From: Thiocapsa sp.
GTDB taxonomy: Bacteria; Pseudomonadota; Gammaproteobacteria; Chromatiales; Chromatiaceae
DNA: 64,000 nt
Assembly (NCBI RefSeq): GCF_018399035.1
Contig: NZ_CP073760.1
Span: 4,588,501 to 4,652,500 of the forward strand
Direction: 5' to 3'
The first letter of the stretch is position 1, and each line of letters begins with the position of its first letter. Below the pieces are notes generated by a model. It searched no databases. It worked only from the letters and a program-made list of their open reading frames with translations, and had not been told where the DNA came from. Positions 50,766 through 59,791 of the stretch are shown in pieces. Position numbers and translations under genes: made by a program.

Positions 50766-51155
50766 TCAAAGGCGCAAGAGGGTCAGGTGTGTTGCCCCGG
50801 CGTCGCGCAGCAGATCCAGGACGTCGACCAGACGCTGCAGGCTGACGCCGGGTGCGGGCTGGACCAGGATGCGCTGAGCCGGGTCTTCGCCGATCCTTAA
50901 GGCGACCCGTCCGGCAAGCTCGGCGGCGGCGATCGTCTCGGCGTTGAGGTCCAGGCCCTCGGGCTGCACGCGCACCAGCCAAGACCCGACCACCGGGGTC
51001 CCCGCGGTTGCCGAGGCCGGCGCGCCCATCTCGATCGCCTGCCAGTTGATCAGGCTGGAGGCGAGCATGAAAAAGACGAGCAGGATGAAGACCACGTCGA
51101 TCAGCGGGGTCAGGCCGATCAGTCGGCGACGCGGCGCGGGAGACTCAAACCGCAT
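50766..51155 (-). CDS. ExbD/TolR-family protein 2 (keeps the channel aspartate)
   Basis: This protein of about 129 residues begins RFESPAPRRRLIGLTPLIDVVF. The membrane segment LTPLIDVVFILLVFFMLASSL contains the conserved proton-path aspartate of ExbD. The periplasmic part has GLDLNAETIAAAELAGRVAL. The ATG at 51155 overlaps the exbB end by 11 bp, as is common for coupled exb genes; an in-frame start seven codons earlier is possible. It works with ExbB and probably heterodimerises with the asparagine-bearing ExbD downstream. Confidence 0.88.
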   Translation of the reverse strand: MRFESPAPRRRLIGLTPLIDVVFILLVFFMLASSLINWQAIEMGAPASATAGTPVVGSWLVRVQPEGLDLNAETIAAAELAGRVALRIGEDPAQRILVQPAPGVSLQRLVDVLDLLRDAGATHLTLLRL

Positions 51156-51954
51156 GCGGGATCCGAGGCGCGACAACCGGCTGCTGCGCCGAAACGATCG
51201 GCCCGTCGAGCCGCAGTCCTCCGGTGAAGACGCGGGTCACCTGATCCTCCAAGCGACGCGTGACGCCTTCCAGGAGACGCTCCAGCCAATTCAGCGCCAC
51301 GACGGTCGGGATGGCGACCGACAGTCCCGCGGCCGTGGTCAGCAGGGCGACCCAGATCCCGCCGGACAGCACCGACGGATCGACCTGACTGCCGGCCGCC
51401 TCGAGGGCGCGAAAGGCGTCGATCATGCCGATGACAGTTCCCAGCAGACCGAGCAGCGGACTGAGGCTCGCGATGACCTCGAGCCCACGCAGATAACTCC
51501 TCAAGGCCGTCAGCACCCCCTGGGCGCGTCGCTCGACCTCTTCGCGCAGCGCCGCCGGGTCATTCGCGTGGAGACTCCCGAGCATGGCGGTTCGAACCAC
51601 CCCGGTGAGCGGATTACTTGCTTGCGCGAGCCGCCCTACCGCCTCGCCACATCGACCGGCCTGCCAGTCGTTCAGCGCGCTCTCGATGTGCTCGGCGCCG
51701 CCATTTCGCAAGCGGGCAAACTGCCAGAGTTTGATCAGGACGATGGTCAGGGCGAAGACCGACATCGCCGCCAGGATCAGCATCACCGGACCACCGGCGT
51801 CGAGCAGGGCGCGCAGCGGCTCGGGGATGGCGATCGTCATCGCAGAGGGCACGACGATGCCGAACCAGGACTCCGCTGCAGTCACCGGATCCGGCATGTC
51901 GGACGTCGCGGCGGTCATCGGAGCGAGAGCGGCGGCTGTCGCGGTTTCAGACAT
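51145..51954 (-). CDS. ExbB/TolQ/MotA-family proton channel protein
   Basis: The 269-residue protein has three membrane segments: a first at about residues 50-72 (GGPVMLILAAMSVFALTIVLI), a pair at about 165-215 with LEVIASLSPLLGLLGTVIGMIDAF and LSGGIWVALLTTAAGLSVAIPTVVAL, and the large cytoplasmic loop between. The LLGLLGTVIGM and ALLTTAAGL signatures are those of ExbB/TolQ. It is the motor stator that, with ExbD, energises TonB. It is upstream of two exbD genes and the tonB-like gene on the same strand. Confidence 0.92.
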   Translation of the reverse strand: MSETATAAALAPMTAATSDMPDPVTAAESWFGIVVPSAMTIAIPEPLRALLDAGGPVMLILAAMSVFALTIVLIKLWQFARLRNGGAEHIESALNDWQAGRCGEAVGRLAQASNPLTGVVRTAMLGSLHANDPAALREEVERRAQGVLTALRSYLRGLEVIASLSPLLGLLGTVIGMIDAFRALEAAGSQVDPSVLSGGIWVALLTTAAGLSVAIPTVVALNWLERLLEGVTRRLEDQVTRVFTGGLRLDGPIVSAQQPVVAPRIPHAV

Positions 51955-51964
51955 CAGGTCTTTC

Positions 51965-52065
51965 CTCGGGTCTGGCCTCGGGTCTGGCCTCGGGTCTGGC
52001 CTCGGATATGGCCTCGGATATGGCCTCGGATATGGCCTCGGATATGGCCTCGGATATGGCCTCGG
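51965..52065. repeat. Dodecamer tandem repeat upstream of exbB
   Basis: Three copies of CTCGGGTCTGGC followed by five of CTCGGATATGGC and a partial copy run head to tail for 101 bp, ending 10 bp from the exbB start. On the minus strand it fills almost the whole gap between the small periplasmic protein and exbB and replaces any clear ribosome-binding region. Confidence 0.95.
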
Positions 52066-52084
52066 CGTGGTGCGGTGTCATCGG

Positions 52085-52510
52085 TTATTTCACCAGCGGC
52101 GTCTCGGCGCGTGTCGACAGTGTCAGGCGCTCGATGCAATCGCTCTGCGGGCCTTCGGCGTCGCGACACTCGAGCACCTCGTTGATCAGGATCCGGCGGA
52201 TCTCGGCGCAGTCGATGTCCGGGATATCGAACAGCTTCACGGTCGTCTTTGCCGCCCGCAAGGGTGCGGTGTCGACCGCCAGGCGTCGGGCAATCACGCC
52301 GGCTTGGTCGAACAGGATCAGGTCCAGCTGCAGCGCCTCGATCGCCGGTCCGGCGCTGTTGTCGAAGACGAGGTAGGCGCGACAAGCCTTCGTCTCGGTC
52401 TGGGGCTCCAGCTTGTTGAGCTCGAGCTTGATCTCCTGAGCGCTGCCGAGACCCGTGAAGGTGCCGATGGTCAGGAGCAGGAGTGCCTGCATGCGATTGC
52501 GGTGGTTCAT
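52085..52510 (-). CDS. Small periplasmic protein of the TonB cluster
   Basis: The 141-residue precursor starts at ATG 52510 and has a signal peptide, MQALLLLTIGTFTGLGSAQ. The mature part of about 115 residues has four cysteines (KACRAYLVFDNSAG, IDCAEIRRILINEVLECRDAEG and SDCIERLTL) and a beta-rich pattern. I know this type only as a conserved unknown found beside ExbB/ExbD/TonB sets, sometimes annotated as a Tat-signal protein. The context suggests a role in the same envelope system. Confidence 0.65.
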   Translation of the reverse strand: MNHRNRMQALLLLTIGTFTGLGSAQEIKLELNKLEPQTETKACRAYLVFDNSAGPAIEALQLDLILFDQAGVIARRLAVDTAPLRAAKTTVKLFDIPDIDCAEIRRILINEVLECRDAEGPQSDCIERLTLSTRAETPLVK

Positions 52511-52585
52511 CCGATGGATCCTGTCAGCTATCGAGCCGAGGATCTTCGCCGCACCCGGGGCATCGGTCAATCGGCGCCGGTGCGT

Positions 52586-53146
52586 TCAGTCGACGACGCT
52601 GACGAGATCGCCCACCTTCATGTGCTCGAAGAGAAAGCGCGCGTCCTTCTCGCCGACGCGCACGCAGCCGGCTGAATCCGGATAACCCGGGAGCCAACCC
52701 TCGTGCAGAAAATAGTGGCCGTAGAATTGGATGGAGTAGGGCATCCAGGCTTGCCAGCCGAGCTGGTTGGTGTAGCGCGAGGAGACCTTGTCCTTCTCCT
52801 TGCTGAGCACCGAGAAGGTGCCGAGCGGCGTGCGGTGTCCCTCGCGTCCCGAGGAGATCGGGCCGGTTCGCACGACGTGAGCGCCCTCCGCGTAGACGAA
52901 CGACTGGCTGCCGATCTGGATCGTCAAGGCGCGCTTCGCCGGTTCGGCCGTCGGCTCGGAGACGGACTCCGCGGCAGCATCGCCCGGGGCAAGATCCGTT
53001 TCCGCGTCCGATGTGCGCGTGCTGTCGGTGCTCTCGGATGCCTCGGCCGGTTGGCGCTCGGGCGCCGGCCGGGTCGGGGATTGTGCGCAGCCGACGATGA
53101 AGGCGGTCGCGATCAGCAAGGGTAAGATCCGGTGCAAGAAAACCAT
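52586..53146 (-). CDS. L,D-transpeptidase (YkuD) lipoprotein
   Basis: The 186-residue precursor has a lipobox IATAFIVGC, an acidic/serine linker of about 45 residues and a YkuD domain. The catalytic motif HEGWLPGYPDSAGCVRV carries His148 and nucleophile Cys161. L,D-transpeptidases make 3-3 crosslinks or attach proteins to peptidoglycan. RTGPISSGREGHRTPLGTFSV is the usual substrate-channel strand. It lies about 75 bp upstream of the small periplasmic gene and may belong to the same transcript. Confidence 0.92.
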   Translation of the reverse strand: MVFLHRILPLLIATAFIVGCAQSPTRPAPERQPAEASESTDSTRTSDAETDLAPGDAAAESVSEPTAEPAKRALTIQIGSQSFVYAEGAHVVRTGPISSGREGHRTPLGTFSVLSKEKDKVSSRYTNQLGWQAWMPYSIQFYGHYFLHEGWLPGYPDSAGCVRVGEKDARFLFEHMKVGDLVSVVD

Positions 53147-53339
53147 GAGATGCGCGGGCTCCTGTTGTCGGACACCTGTTCACTAAGGACTCTATATGAG
53201 GCCGCGATCTTCTCGACACCACAATGTCGCGGTCACTCCGCCCTCGGATCCCGGAATCTCCGGGAATCCACCGGCATGCAGCCGGATCGCACGGTCCTGT
53301 GATCCGAGCCGCTCCGGTCGTTCACGGGGCCCCTCGGTC

Positions 53340-54923
53340 TCACGCGACCGCTGCCGCCGCGGCGGCCTCTCGAGCCCGATCGTCGATCGCCAGGCTTCGC
53401 CCGGCCAGCCAGACCAGAAGGACCACCGGGACGCCGATCAAGGTCGTGAAGACGAAGAAACCGGGATAGCCGATCGCGTCGACGATCGAGCCGGAATAAC
53501 CGCCCAGGACCTTGGGCAAGAGTGTCATGAGCGAGCTGAAGATGGCGTACTGCACGGCGGTGAAGGAGACGCTGGTCAGGCTCGACAGAAAGGCGACGAA
53601 GGCCGCGCTCGCGAGTCCGGCGGCTAGGTTGTCCGCGGCGACCGCAATGTACAGCCAGGTCAGGTCAGGCCCGGCCAGCGCCAAGACGACGAAGATGAGG
53701 TTGGTGGCCGCGGACAATATGGCGCCGAGCATCAGGATCCGCATGACCCCGTAACGGGTCGCCATCAGTCCGCCGAGCAGTCCGCCGAGGATGCTCACGA
53801 TGACCCCGAAGGTCTTCACGGCGGTCGCGATCTGCGGCTTGGAGAAACCGATGTCTTGGTAGAAGACGTTGGAAATCACGCCGAGCACGATGTCCGAGAT
53901 CCGATAGAGCCCGATCAGGGCCAACAAGAGCAGGGCGGTCTTCAGACCGTAGCGGCGAAAGAAATCCAATGCCGGCTCGATCCAGGTCTCGCGCGCCATT
54001 ACGGCGTTCACGGCCCCGGCGGCGACCAACAGCCATCCGACAGCGACCGCCGCGGACACGGCAACGGCAAAATGCAGGGTTTCCAAGAGGAAGCCGGTGA
54101 TCGGCCCGCCCCCCGCCCACGCCTTGAGCCCGGAGAAGGCCCCGCCCGAGATGAAGAACCCGCCGGCAAAGGCTGCCGCGGCCACCAGGAAGACGCCGAC
54201 CAGTCGCAGATAGTCCAATGCACCGTAAACATGGGCGTCGGGACGCCGGGTCTCGGGCTCGGAGATCAGCAGTGTCGTCGCCACCCCGATCAGCATGGTC
54301 GAGGCCATAACGAGATAGGTCAGCTGCCAGGCGCGGAAGCTGTAGTCGCCGGCCTCGGATCCGAACAGCGAGGCCAAGTAGAGCGCGCCTGCACCGGCGA
54401 CCACCATCCCGATCCGATAGCCCGCGATATAGGTCGAGGACATGAGCCCCTGCAGGCGCGGCGCGGCGGATTCGATCCGGTAGGCGTCGATCACGATGTC
54501 TTGAGTCGCCGCCGAGAAGCCGAGCAGCACGGCCGCAATCGCCATGCGCGTGACATGGCCGGTGCCGGTCGACGGATCCACCAGCGCCATACCGACGATG
54601 GCGGCGATGATGGCGAGCTGCGAGACGAGCAGCCACGCGCGACGCCGTCCGAATCGACGGGTCAGAAAGGGCAGCGGCAGCTTGTCGATCAAGGGCGCCC
54701 AGACGAACTTGAACGAATAGCCCAGCGCGGCCCAGCTGAAGAAGGTAACCGCCTGACGCTCGACGCCGGCCTCGCGCAACCACAGCGAGAGCGAAGAGAA
54801 GATCAACAGAAGCGGGATCCCGGCCGAGAAACCGAGAAAGAGCATCGAAAGTACTCGCGGATTGGAGAGCTCGCGCGCCGTCGACTTCCATCCCCCGGTG
54901 GTGTTCGTATCGACTGGCGTCAT
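53340..54923 (-). CDS. ampG: AmpG muropeptide permease (MFS)
   Basis: AmpG imports GlcNAc-anhydroMurNAc peptides from cell-wall turnover. The 527-residue protein starts at ATG 54923 and has at least twelve hydrophobic segments. It carries the family's LSMLFLGFSAGIPLLLIFSSLSLWLREAG, FKFVWAPLIDKLPLPFLTRRFGRRRAW, AATQDIVIDAYRIE and YIAGYRIGMVVAGAGALYLA. An extra pair of helices and a long central loop are normal for AmpG. Its neighbour, the L,D-transpeptidase, also acts on peptidoglycan. Confidence 0.93.
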   Translation of the reverse strand: MTPVDTNTTGGWKSTARELSNPRVLSMLFLGFSAGIPLLLIFSSLSLWLREAGVERQAVTFFSWAALGYSFKFVWAPLIDKLPLPFLTRRFGRRRAWLLVSQLAIIAAIVGMALVDPSTGTGHVTRMAIAAVLLGFSAATQDIVIDAYRIESAAPRLQGLMSSTYIAGYRIGMVVAGAGALYLASLFGSEAGDYSFRAWQLTYLVMASTMLIGVATTLLISEPETRRPDAHVYGALDYLRLVGVFLVAAAAFAGGFFISGGAFSGLKAWAGGGPITGFLLETLHFAVAVSAAVAVGWLLVAAGAVNAVMARETWIEPALDFFRRYGLKTALLLLALIGLYRISDIVLGVISNVFYQDIGFSKPQIATAVKTFGVIVSILGGLLGGLMATRYGVMRILMLGAILSAATNLIFVVLALAGPDLTWLYIAVAADNLAAGLASAAFVAFLSSLTSVSFTAVQYAIFSSLMTLLPKVLGGYSGSIVDAIGYPGFFVFTTLIGVPVVLLVWLAGRSLAIDDRAREAAAAAAVA

Positions 54924-55185
54924 GGGCCTCTCGATGTCGCCGTGCCGGCCGGAACCGGCGCAAAGGCGACTGCAAATGGACGAAAACACCGGGGAGGATA
55001 CCGTTCGGCGAGTCCTCCGCTCAAGGTCGAACGGGACAGACTTCGCCTGACGCCGAGCCGCGGACGTACTACCATGGTCTGCGTACGGGAACCGACATCG
55101 CCGGCATGGTCAGCCGGCAGCCGGATCGTGCTCGTACAATGCAAGCCGCGACTCGAGTGACGGACAACCATTAGGAGACTCAAAC

Positions 55186-55749
55186 GTGTCGAATGCAAAC
55201 CAACCCAGTCTGACCCAACCCGATGCCGGCCAGCGCAGTGGCCTTGTTCGTCTCATGCTGGAGCAGTGGCCCTACGTTCTTCTCTTCGTCGCCGTGATCG
55301 CAGGTGTTGCCTTCACCGACATGCGGTTGGAGTTCGCGCTCCTCTACTGGCAGATCTTGATCCCGGTCTTCGGCCTCGTTGCCTTGGCGATCGGCTGGAG
55401 CTCTGCCGGCGAAGACGCCAAGGCGCGGACCGCGTTTGCACTCAAGACGATCCTGCATTGGGGGGCCCTGTTTGTCTTGGTTTGGATCCTCTATCTGCCG
55501 CAGCTCAAGGATGTCCTCAACGCCGAGCTCACGGGATTGCAGATCATCTTCCTGCTCGGCCTGACGACGTTCCTTTCCGGGGTTCACGGCAATCCGCGGA
55601 TGTCGGTCGTCGGTGTCTTTCTCATCGTCAGCGGTATCGTCGTCGCTTTTCTCGACGATGCAGCGCTCATGGTGTCCATGCTTGCCGTCGCGGTGATGGT
55701 GGGACTGATCCTGTGGCAGAAATTTGCGGGCGAGAAATCCGCCGACTGA
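55186..55749 (+). CDS. Integral membrane protein of unknown function
   Basis: The 187-residue protein has a polar N-terminus of about 25 residues and five predicted membrane segments, among them PYVLLFVAVIAGVAFTDM, WQILIPVFGLVALAIGW, ILHWGALFVLVWILYLP and MSVVGVFLIVSGIVVAFL. AGGAGA upstream of the GTG/ATG region supports translation, and codon use is like its neighbours. I cannot place it in a named family. It stands alone, divergent from ampG and convergent with maeB. The 262 bases before it hold both promoters, which I could not resolve. Confidence 0.7.
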   Translation: MSNANQPSLTQPDAGQRSGLVRLMLEQWPYVLLFVAVIAGVAFTDMRLEFALLYWQILIPVFGLVALAIGWSSAGEDAKARTAFALKTILHWGALFVLVWILYLPQLKDVLNAELTGLQIIFLLGLTTFLSGVHGNPRMSVVGVFLIVSGIVVAFLDDAALMVSMLAVAVMVGLILWQKFAGEKSAD

Positions 55750-56268
55750 GCGAGAGGCGGCCACTGCAACCGACGGCTGCAGTGGCCTACGCCGGACCCG
55801 TGCGCGTGGAGCTGTGCGTCCTCGGCGGAACCGCCTTGGCCTCCCTGCTCACGAGCCCGAACGTTGACGGGGCAGATTCACATCCTCGAGACCGCCCACG
55901 CTTCGTGAATATCAGTTTTCGTGCCAGGCGGTGATCCACCGCTTGGCAGGGTTTCGGCGACAAGTCGCGGGACCGACTTTGACCCAGCCTGTCATCAGGT
56001 GACGGTTTCCGCAGAGGATGTGCCAAAGTGCGAGTGGGTGAAGGGAGATGTCGGCGTTGCAGACCGGCCGGAACCGCAGATCCCTTGCTGCACAGCGCGT
56101 CATGAATACAATAAACTGAAATATATGAAAATAATACCGCCCGTTGGCGGGCGGTTTTCCGTTCGGCAGCAACCGGAGTCGCCGGGCGAGGCGGGCGGAG
56201 GGCTCCGAGGCGCGAACGCGGAGCCCCATCGACGATGACCTAGGCCGTCATCTGCTGACGCGTTTGGG
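55750..56268. other. Convergent intergenic region, mostly without recognised features
   Basis: These 519 bases separate two convergent genes. An inverted repeat GGCCACTGCA / TGCAGTGGCC (55759-55787) follows the membrane-protein stop by 10 bp, and a clear terminator lies at 56136-56160. Short frames on both strands resemble nothing known. The stretch 56100-56135 is AT-rich for this genome. Confidence 0.5.
56136..56160. terminator. Bidirectional terminator between the membrane-protein gene and maeB
   Basis: ACCGCCCG-TTGG-CGGGCGGT is a perfect 8 bp stem followed by TTT on the plus strand; on the minus strand it is followed by TATTATTTT. It sits 109 bp beyond the maeB stop and can end both convergent transcripts. 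Confidence 0.75.
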
Positions 56269-58530
56269 TCACTCGGCCTGCACAGCGGCCAAAGCGGTCA
56301 TATTGAGCAGTCCCCGCACGGAGGTGCTCGGCGTCACGATGTGGGCTGCGCGGTCCGCCCCGAGCAGCATCGGGCCGAAGGCGCCGCCCTCGTTGATGGT
56401 CCGCAAGAGGTTGAAGGCGATGTTGGCCGCGTCCTGATTGGGCATGATCAGAAGATTCGCGCGACCGCTCAGCTTCGAGTCAGGGAAGCGCGCCTCGCGC
56501 ACGGCGGCGTCCAAGGCCAGGTTGGCGTGCATCTCGCCTTCGACCTCGAGGTTCGGGGCGCGGGTGCGGAGCAGTTGCATCGCCTCCTGCATCTTGCGGG
56601 CGGCCGGCGACTCGTGGCTGCCGAAGTTGGAGTGCGAGAGCAGCGCGATCTTGGGCCGCAGCCCGAAGCGCTGGACCTGCGCCGCACACAGGAAGGTGAT
56701 CTCGGCGAGATCCTCCGCACTCGGGTCCGCCTGCACATAGGTGTCGGCGATGAAGAGCGGCCCCGCCGGCAGGACGATGGCGTTCATGGCGGTGAGATGA
56801 CGCACGCCCGGCGCGGTGCCGATCACCTCCTCGACATGCTTCAGGTGTCGTGCATAGCGTCCGACCACGCCGCAGATCATGGCATCGGCATCGCCGCATC
56901 GCACCATGGTCGCGGCCAGTACCGTCGGGTCGTTGCGGATGTACTCCTGCGCCTCGTCGGGCGCGTAGCCGCGTCGCTGGACGCGCTCGTAGAAGGTTCG
57001 GCAGTGCGTGTCGAAGTTGGTGTTCTCGCAGGGCACGATCAGATCGAAATCACGATCCGGGCGCATGGTCAGGCTGAGCTCTTTCAGGCGGTGTCCGATG
57101 ACCTCGGGGCGGCCGATCAGCATCGGGCGGGCGATCCCCTCGAGGATGGCCTGCTGGGCCACCTGCAGGACGCGCTCGTTCTCGCCTTCGGCGTAGATCA
57201 CCCGTTTCGGTGCGGCTCGCGCCTGATCGAAGACGGGCTTCATGGTCATCCCGGTGCGATAGGCCCGCAGATGCATGGCGGTTCGATAGGCGTCCAGGTC
57301 GGCGATGGGTCGGGTGGCGACCCCGCTCTCCATTGCGGCACGCGCGACCGCAGGGGCCAGATTCTCCATGAGACGCCGGTCGAAGGGTTTGGGGATCAGG
57401 TACTCGGGTCCGAAGGTCAGCTCGCCTCCGCCATAAGCGGCCCGCACGATGTCCGACGGCTCGGCCATGGCGAGATCGGCGATCGCCTTGACGCAGGCGA
57501 TCTTCATCGCTTCGTTGATCTCGGTGGCGCCACAATCGAGTGCGCCCCGGAAGATGAAGGGGAAGCAGAGGACGTTGTTGACCTGATTCGGGAAATCCGA
57601 CCGTCCGGTGGCGATGATGGCATCGGGTCGGGCGGCGCGGGCCAGGTCGGGCATGATCTCGGGGACCGGATTGGCAAGCGCCATGATGATGGGCGCGTCC
57701 GCCATCTTGAGCAGCCAGTCGGGCTTGAGGATGCCGGCGGCGGAGAGCCCCAGGAAGATGTCGGCGCCCTCGATGGCCTCCTGCAGGGTGCGCTGCTCGG
57801 TCTCGATCGCGTAGCGACCTTTATAGGGATCCATCTCCTCGGTGCGGCCGCTGTAGACCACGCCGGCGATGTCGGTCAGGGTGACGTTCTCCTTCGGCAG
57901 GCCCATGCTCACCAAGAGGTCGATGCAGGCCAGTGCGGCGGCCCCGGCCCCGGCCGTCACCAGTCGGACCTTGCCGATGTCCTTGCCCACCACGCGCAGG
58001 CCATTGAGGATGGCCGCCGAGACCACGATGGCGGTGCCGTGCTGGTCGTCGTGGAAGACCGGGATGCCCATCCGCTCCTTCAGCGCGCGCTCGATGATGA
58101 AGCACTCCGGCGCCTTGATGTCCTCGAGGTTGATGCCGCCGAAGCTGGGCTCCATGCGTGCGACCGTCTCGATGAACTTCTCGGGGTCGCGCTCCTCGAT
58201 CTCGATATCGAACACATCGATATCCGCGAACTGCTTGAACAGAACCGCTTTGCCTTCCATCACCGGTTTGGAGGCGAGCGCGCCGATGGCGCCGAGACCC
58301 AGCACCGCCGTGCCGTTGGTGATGACGGCGACGAGGTTGCTGCGCGCGGTGTAGAGCGACGCGTTCATCGCGTCCTTCTCGATCTCGCGGCAGGCCGCCG
58401 CGACCCCGGGCGAATAGGCCAGCGCCAGATCGCGCTGGTTGCCCATGGGCTTGGTCGGTTTGATCTCCAGCTTGCCGGGCTTGGGATAGCGGTGATAGTC
58501 GAGCGCGTTCTGGTCGAATGAGTCCGGCAT
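56269..58530 (-). CDS. maeB: NADP-dependent malic enzyme with phosphotransacetylase-like domain (MaeB)
   Basis: MaeB decarboxylates malate to pyruvate with NADPH formation. The 753-residue protein starts at ATG 58530 with GGAGA upstream. The malic enzyme part (1 to about 420) shows YHRYPKPGKLEI, LALAYSPGVAAACREI, TNGTAVLGLGAIGALASKP, FADIDVFDIEI, VFHDDQHGTAIVVSAA and the nucleotide fold GAGAAALACIDLL. The C-terminal third is a PTA-like domain (AEGENERVLQVAQQ, HSNFGSHESPAA) known to be regulatory and catalytically inactive in MaeB. The promoter side faces the Crp/Fnr gene with about 150 bp between. Confidence 0.95.
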   Translation of the reverse strand: MPDSFDQNALDYHRYPKPGKLEIKPTKPMGNQRDLALAYSPGVAAACREIEKDAMNASLYTARSNLVAVITNGTAVLGLGAIGALASKPVMEGKAVLFKQFADIDVFDIEIEERDPEKFIETVARMEPSFGGINLEDIKAPECFIIERALKERMGIPVFHDDQHGTAIVVSAAILNGLRVVGKDIGKVRLVTAGAGAAALACIDLLVSMGLPKENVTLTDIAGVVYSGRTEEMDPYKGRYAIETEQRTLQEAIEGADIFLGLSAAGILKPDWLLKMADAPIIMALANPVPEIMPDLARAARPDAIIATGRSDFPNQVNNVLCFPFIFRGALDCGATEINEAMKIACVKAIADLAMAEPSDIVRAAYGGGELTFGPEYLIPKPFDRRLMENLAPAVARAAMESGVATRPIADLDAYRTAMHLRAYRTGMTMKPVFDQARAAPKRVIYAEGENERVLQVAQQAILEGIARPMLIGRPEVIGHRLKELSLTMRPDRDFDLIVPCENTNFDTHCRTFYERVQRRGYAPDEAQEYIRNDPTVLAATMVRCGDADAMICGVVGRYARHLKHVEEVIGTAPGVRHLTAMNAIVLPAGPLFIADTYVQADPSAEDLAEITFLCAAQVQRFGLRPKIALLSHSNFGSHESPAARKMQEAMQLLRTRAPNLEVEGEMHANLALDAAVREARFPDSKLSGRANLLIMPNQDAANIAFNLLRTINEGGAFGPMLLGADRAAHIVTPSTSVRGLLNMTALAAVQAE

Positions 58531-58683
58531 CTGGGTCTCCGTTGGGTGGTGTGCGGGGCGCTTGGCCGACTCGGTCGGTGCGGCCGTCATGTCCGGGTTA
58601 TTATGCTGCGGCGCAGCAGATGGCTGCAAAGATTTCAACCGATTTGTCTCGAGCGACGCAGGGCGTACACGCGTCTTCTCGAA

Positions 58684-59403
58684 TCAGCCCTTGATCATCT
58701 GAATCGATTCGCTGTTCGGCGGGCCCAGCTCGATATTGTCCTGCAGCTCCGCAACCTCGCCGAGGGCAGGGCGATCGACGATGGTGACCTGCGCGCCCTG
58801 GACCTCGATGATGCCCCGCCCGGCAAGCTCCTTCATCACACGCGAGAAGGTCTCCGGCTGGATCGACAGGCGCGAGGCCAGCACGCCCTTGCGCACGTCC
58901 AGCTTGACCGAACGACTCTCGGTCGAGACCTTCGTCAGCAGATAGCGAGCGACTCGGCTGCTCGCCGTATGCATGGTCAGGTTGTCGATCTCGCCGATCA
59001 GACCGCGCAGGCGCTGACTCAGCGAGCCGAGCATCAGAAAGCAGGTGTCGACCGACTCGTGCAGCATCAGCGCGAAGTCCCGCGCGTCCAAGCTCAGCAG
59101 CTCGGATGGCGCCAATGCGCCTGCGCAGACCGGATAGCGCGGGGCGTTGAGAAACATCAGCGCCTCGGCGAAGGTCTGACCGGGCGAGACCAGCTCGATG
59201 ACCTTCTCCGCCCCGCCCGGCGAGAGCCGAAAGAGCTGAATCCGGCCCGTGAGAACCAGATAGAAGCGCTCCGCGGGATCACCCTGACTGAACAGAAGCT
59301 GCTCGGCGCCGAGGACGACACGCGTCGCGTGCCGGCTCACGCGTTCCAGTTGGCTCTGGCTCAGGCCGGCGAGGAGGGGGGCGGTCTTCAACGCGTCGAT
59401 CAT
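58684..59403 (-). CDS. Crp/Fnr-family regulator, Dnr-like
   Basis: The 239-residue protein has an N-terminal cNMP-type sensor domain (about 10-130: LLFSQGDPAERFYLVLTGRIQLF, VIELVSPGQTFAEALMF), a dimer helix and a C-terminal HTH (RKGVLASRLSIQPETFSRVMKEL). The recognition helix has E-x-x-S-R, the residues FNR uses for TTGAT half-sites. The N-terminal cysteines of a FNR [4Fe-4S] cluster are absent, so it is more like Dnr/DnrD, which sense NO through haem. The start at 59403 is the usual one for such proteins (IDALKTAPLLAGLSQ). No target box was found nearby. Confidence 0.88.
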   Translation of the reverse strand: MIDALKTAPLLAGLSQSQLERVSRHATRVVLGAEQLLFSQGDPAERFYLVLTGRIQLFRLSPGGAEKVIELVSPGQTFAEALMFLNAPRYPVCAGALAPSELLSLDARDFALMLHESVDTCFLMLGSLSQRLRGLIGEIDNLTMHTASSRVARYLLTKVSTESRSVKLDVRKGVLASRLSIQPETFSRVMKELAGRGIIEVQGAQVTIVDRPALGEVAELQDNIELGPPNSESIQMIKG

Positions 59404-59791
59404 CGGACACCTTGCTGCGGGTTTGCCGTCGGTTGGCTCTCGGGTGGATCTACGGGAGCGGAGCGGGAGAGTCAAGCCGCCGCCGAGCTCGGATCCTAAG
59501 CAGCGATCAGGTTCCGCAATCGCTCACGGAGCCCCGGAGATACGGAGCGCACGCAGGAAAGATCTCGGTGCTCCGGACCCTGCGCGTCTGCGTCTGCGCT
59601 TGCGGACAGCGCGGTGCGGTATGTCGACGCCGACATGAATTGGGTGCTCGACAGCCTTTCGGGGGAACATCTTCTCGGGTTACGCTGCCGCGATCCGGTC
59701 ACCTCTCCGTCGCGGTGGTCGGATCCCCGGCCGATCCAACGATCATTTGGATGGCGATAACCATACCAACTACAACCTCGAGGACATCGCG

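Noticed and set aside
55921..56238. 105-codon plus-strand ORF before the maeB terminator
   Set aside because: No ribosome-binding site, no family resemblance, and it runs through the terminator hairpin.
56341..58521. Plus-strand ORF of 726 codons
   Set aside because: Antisense to maeB; Asp/His/Gly-rich shadow composition.
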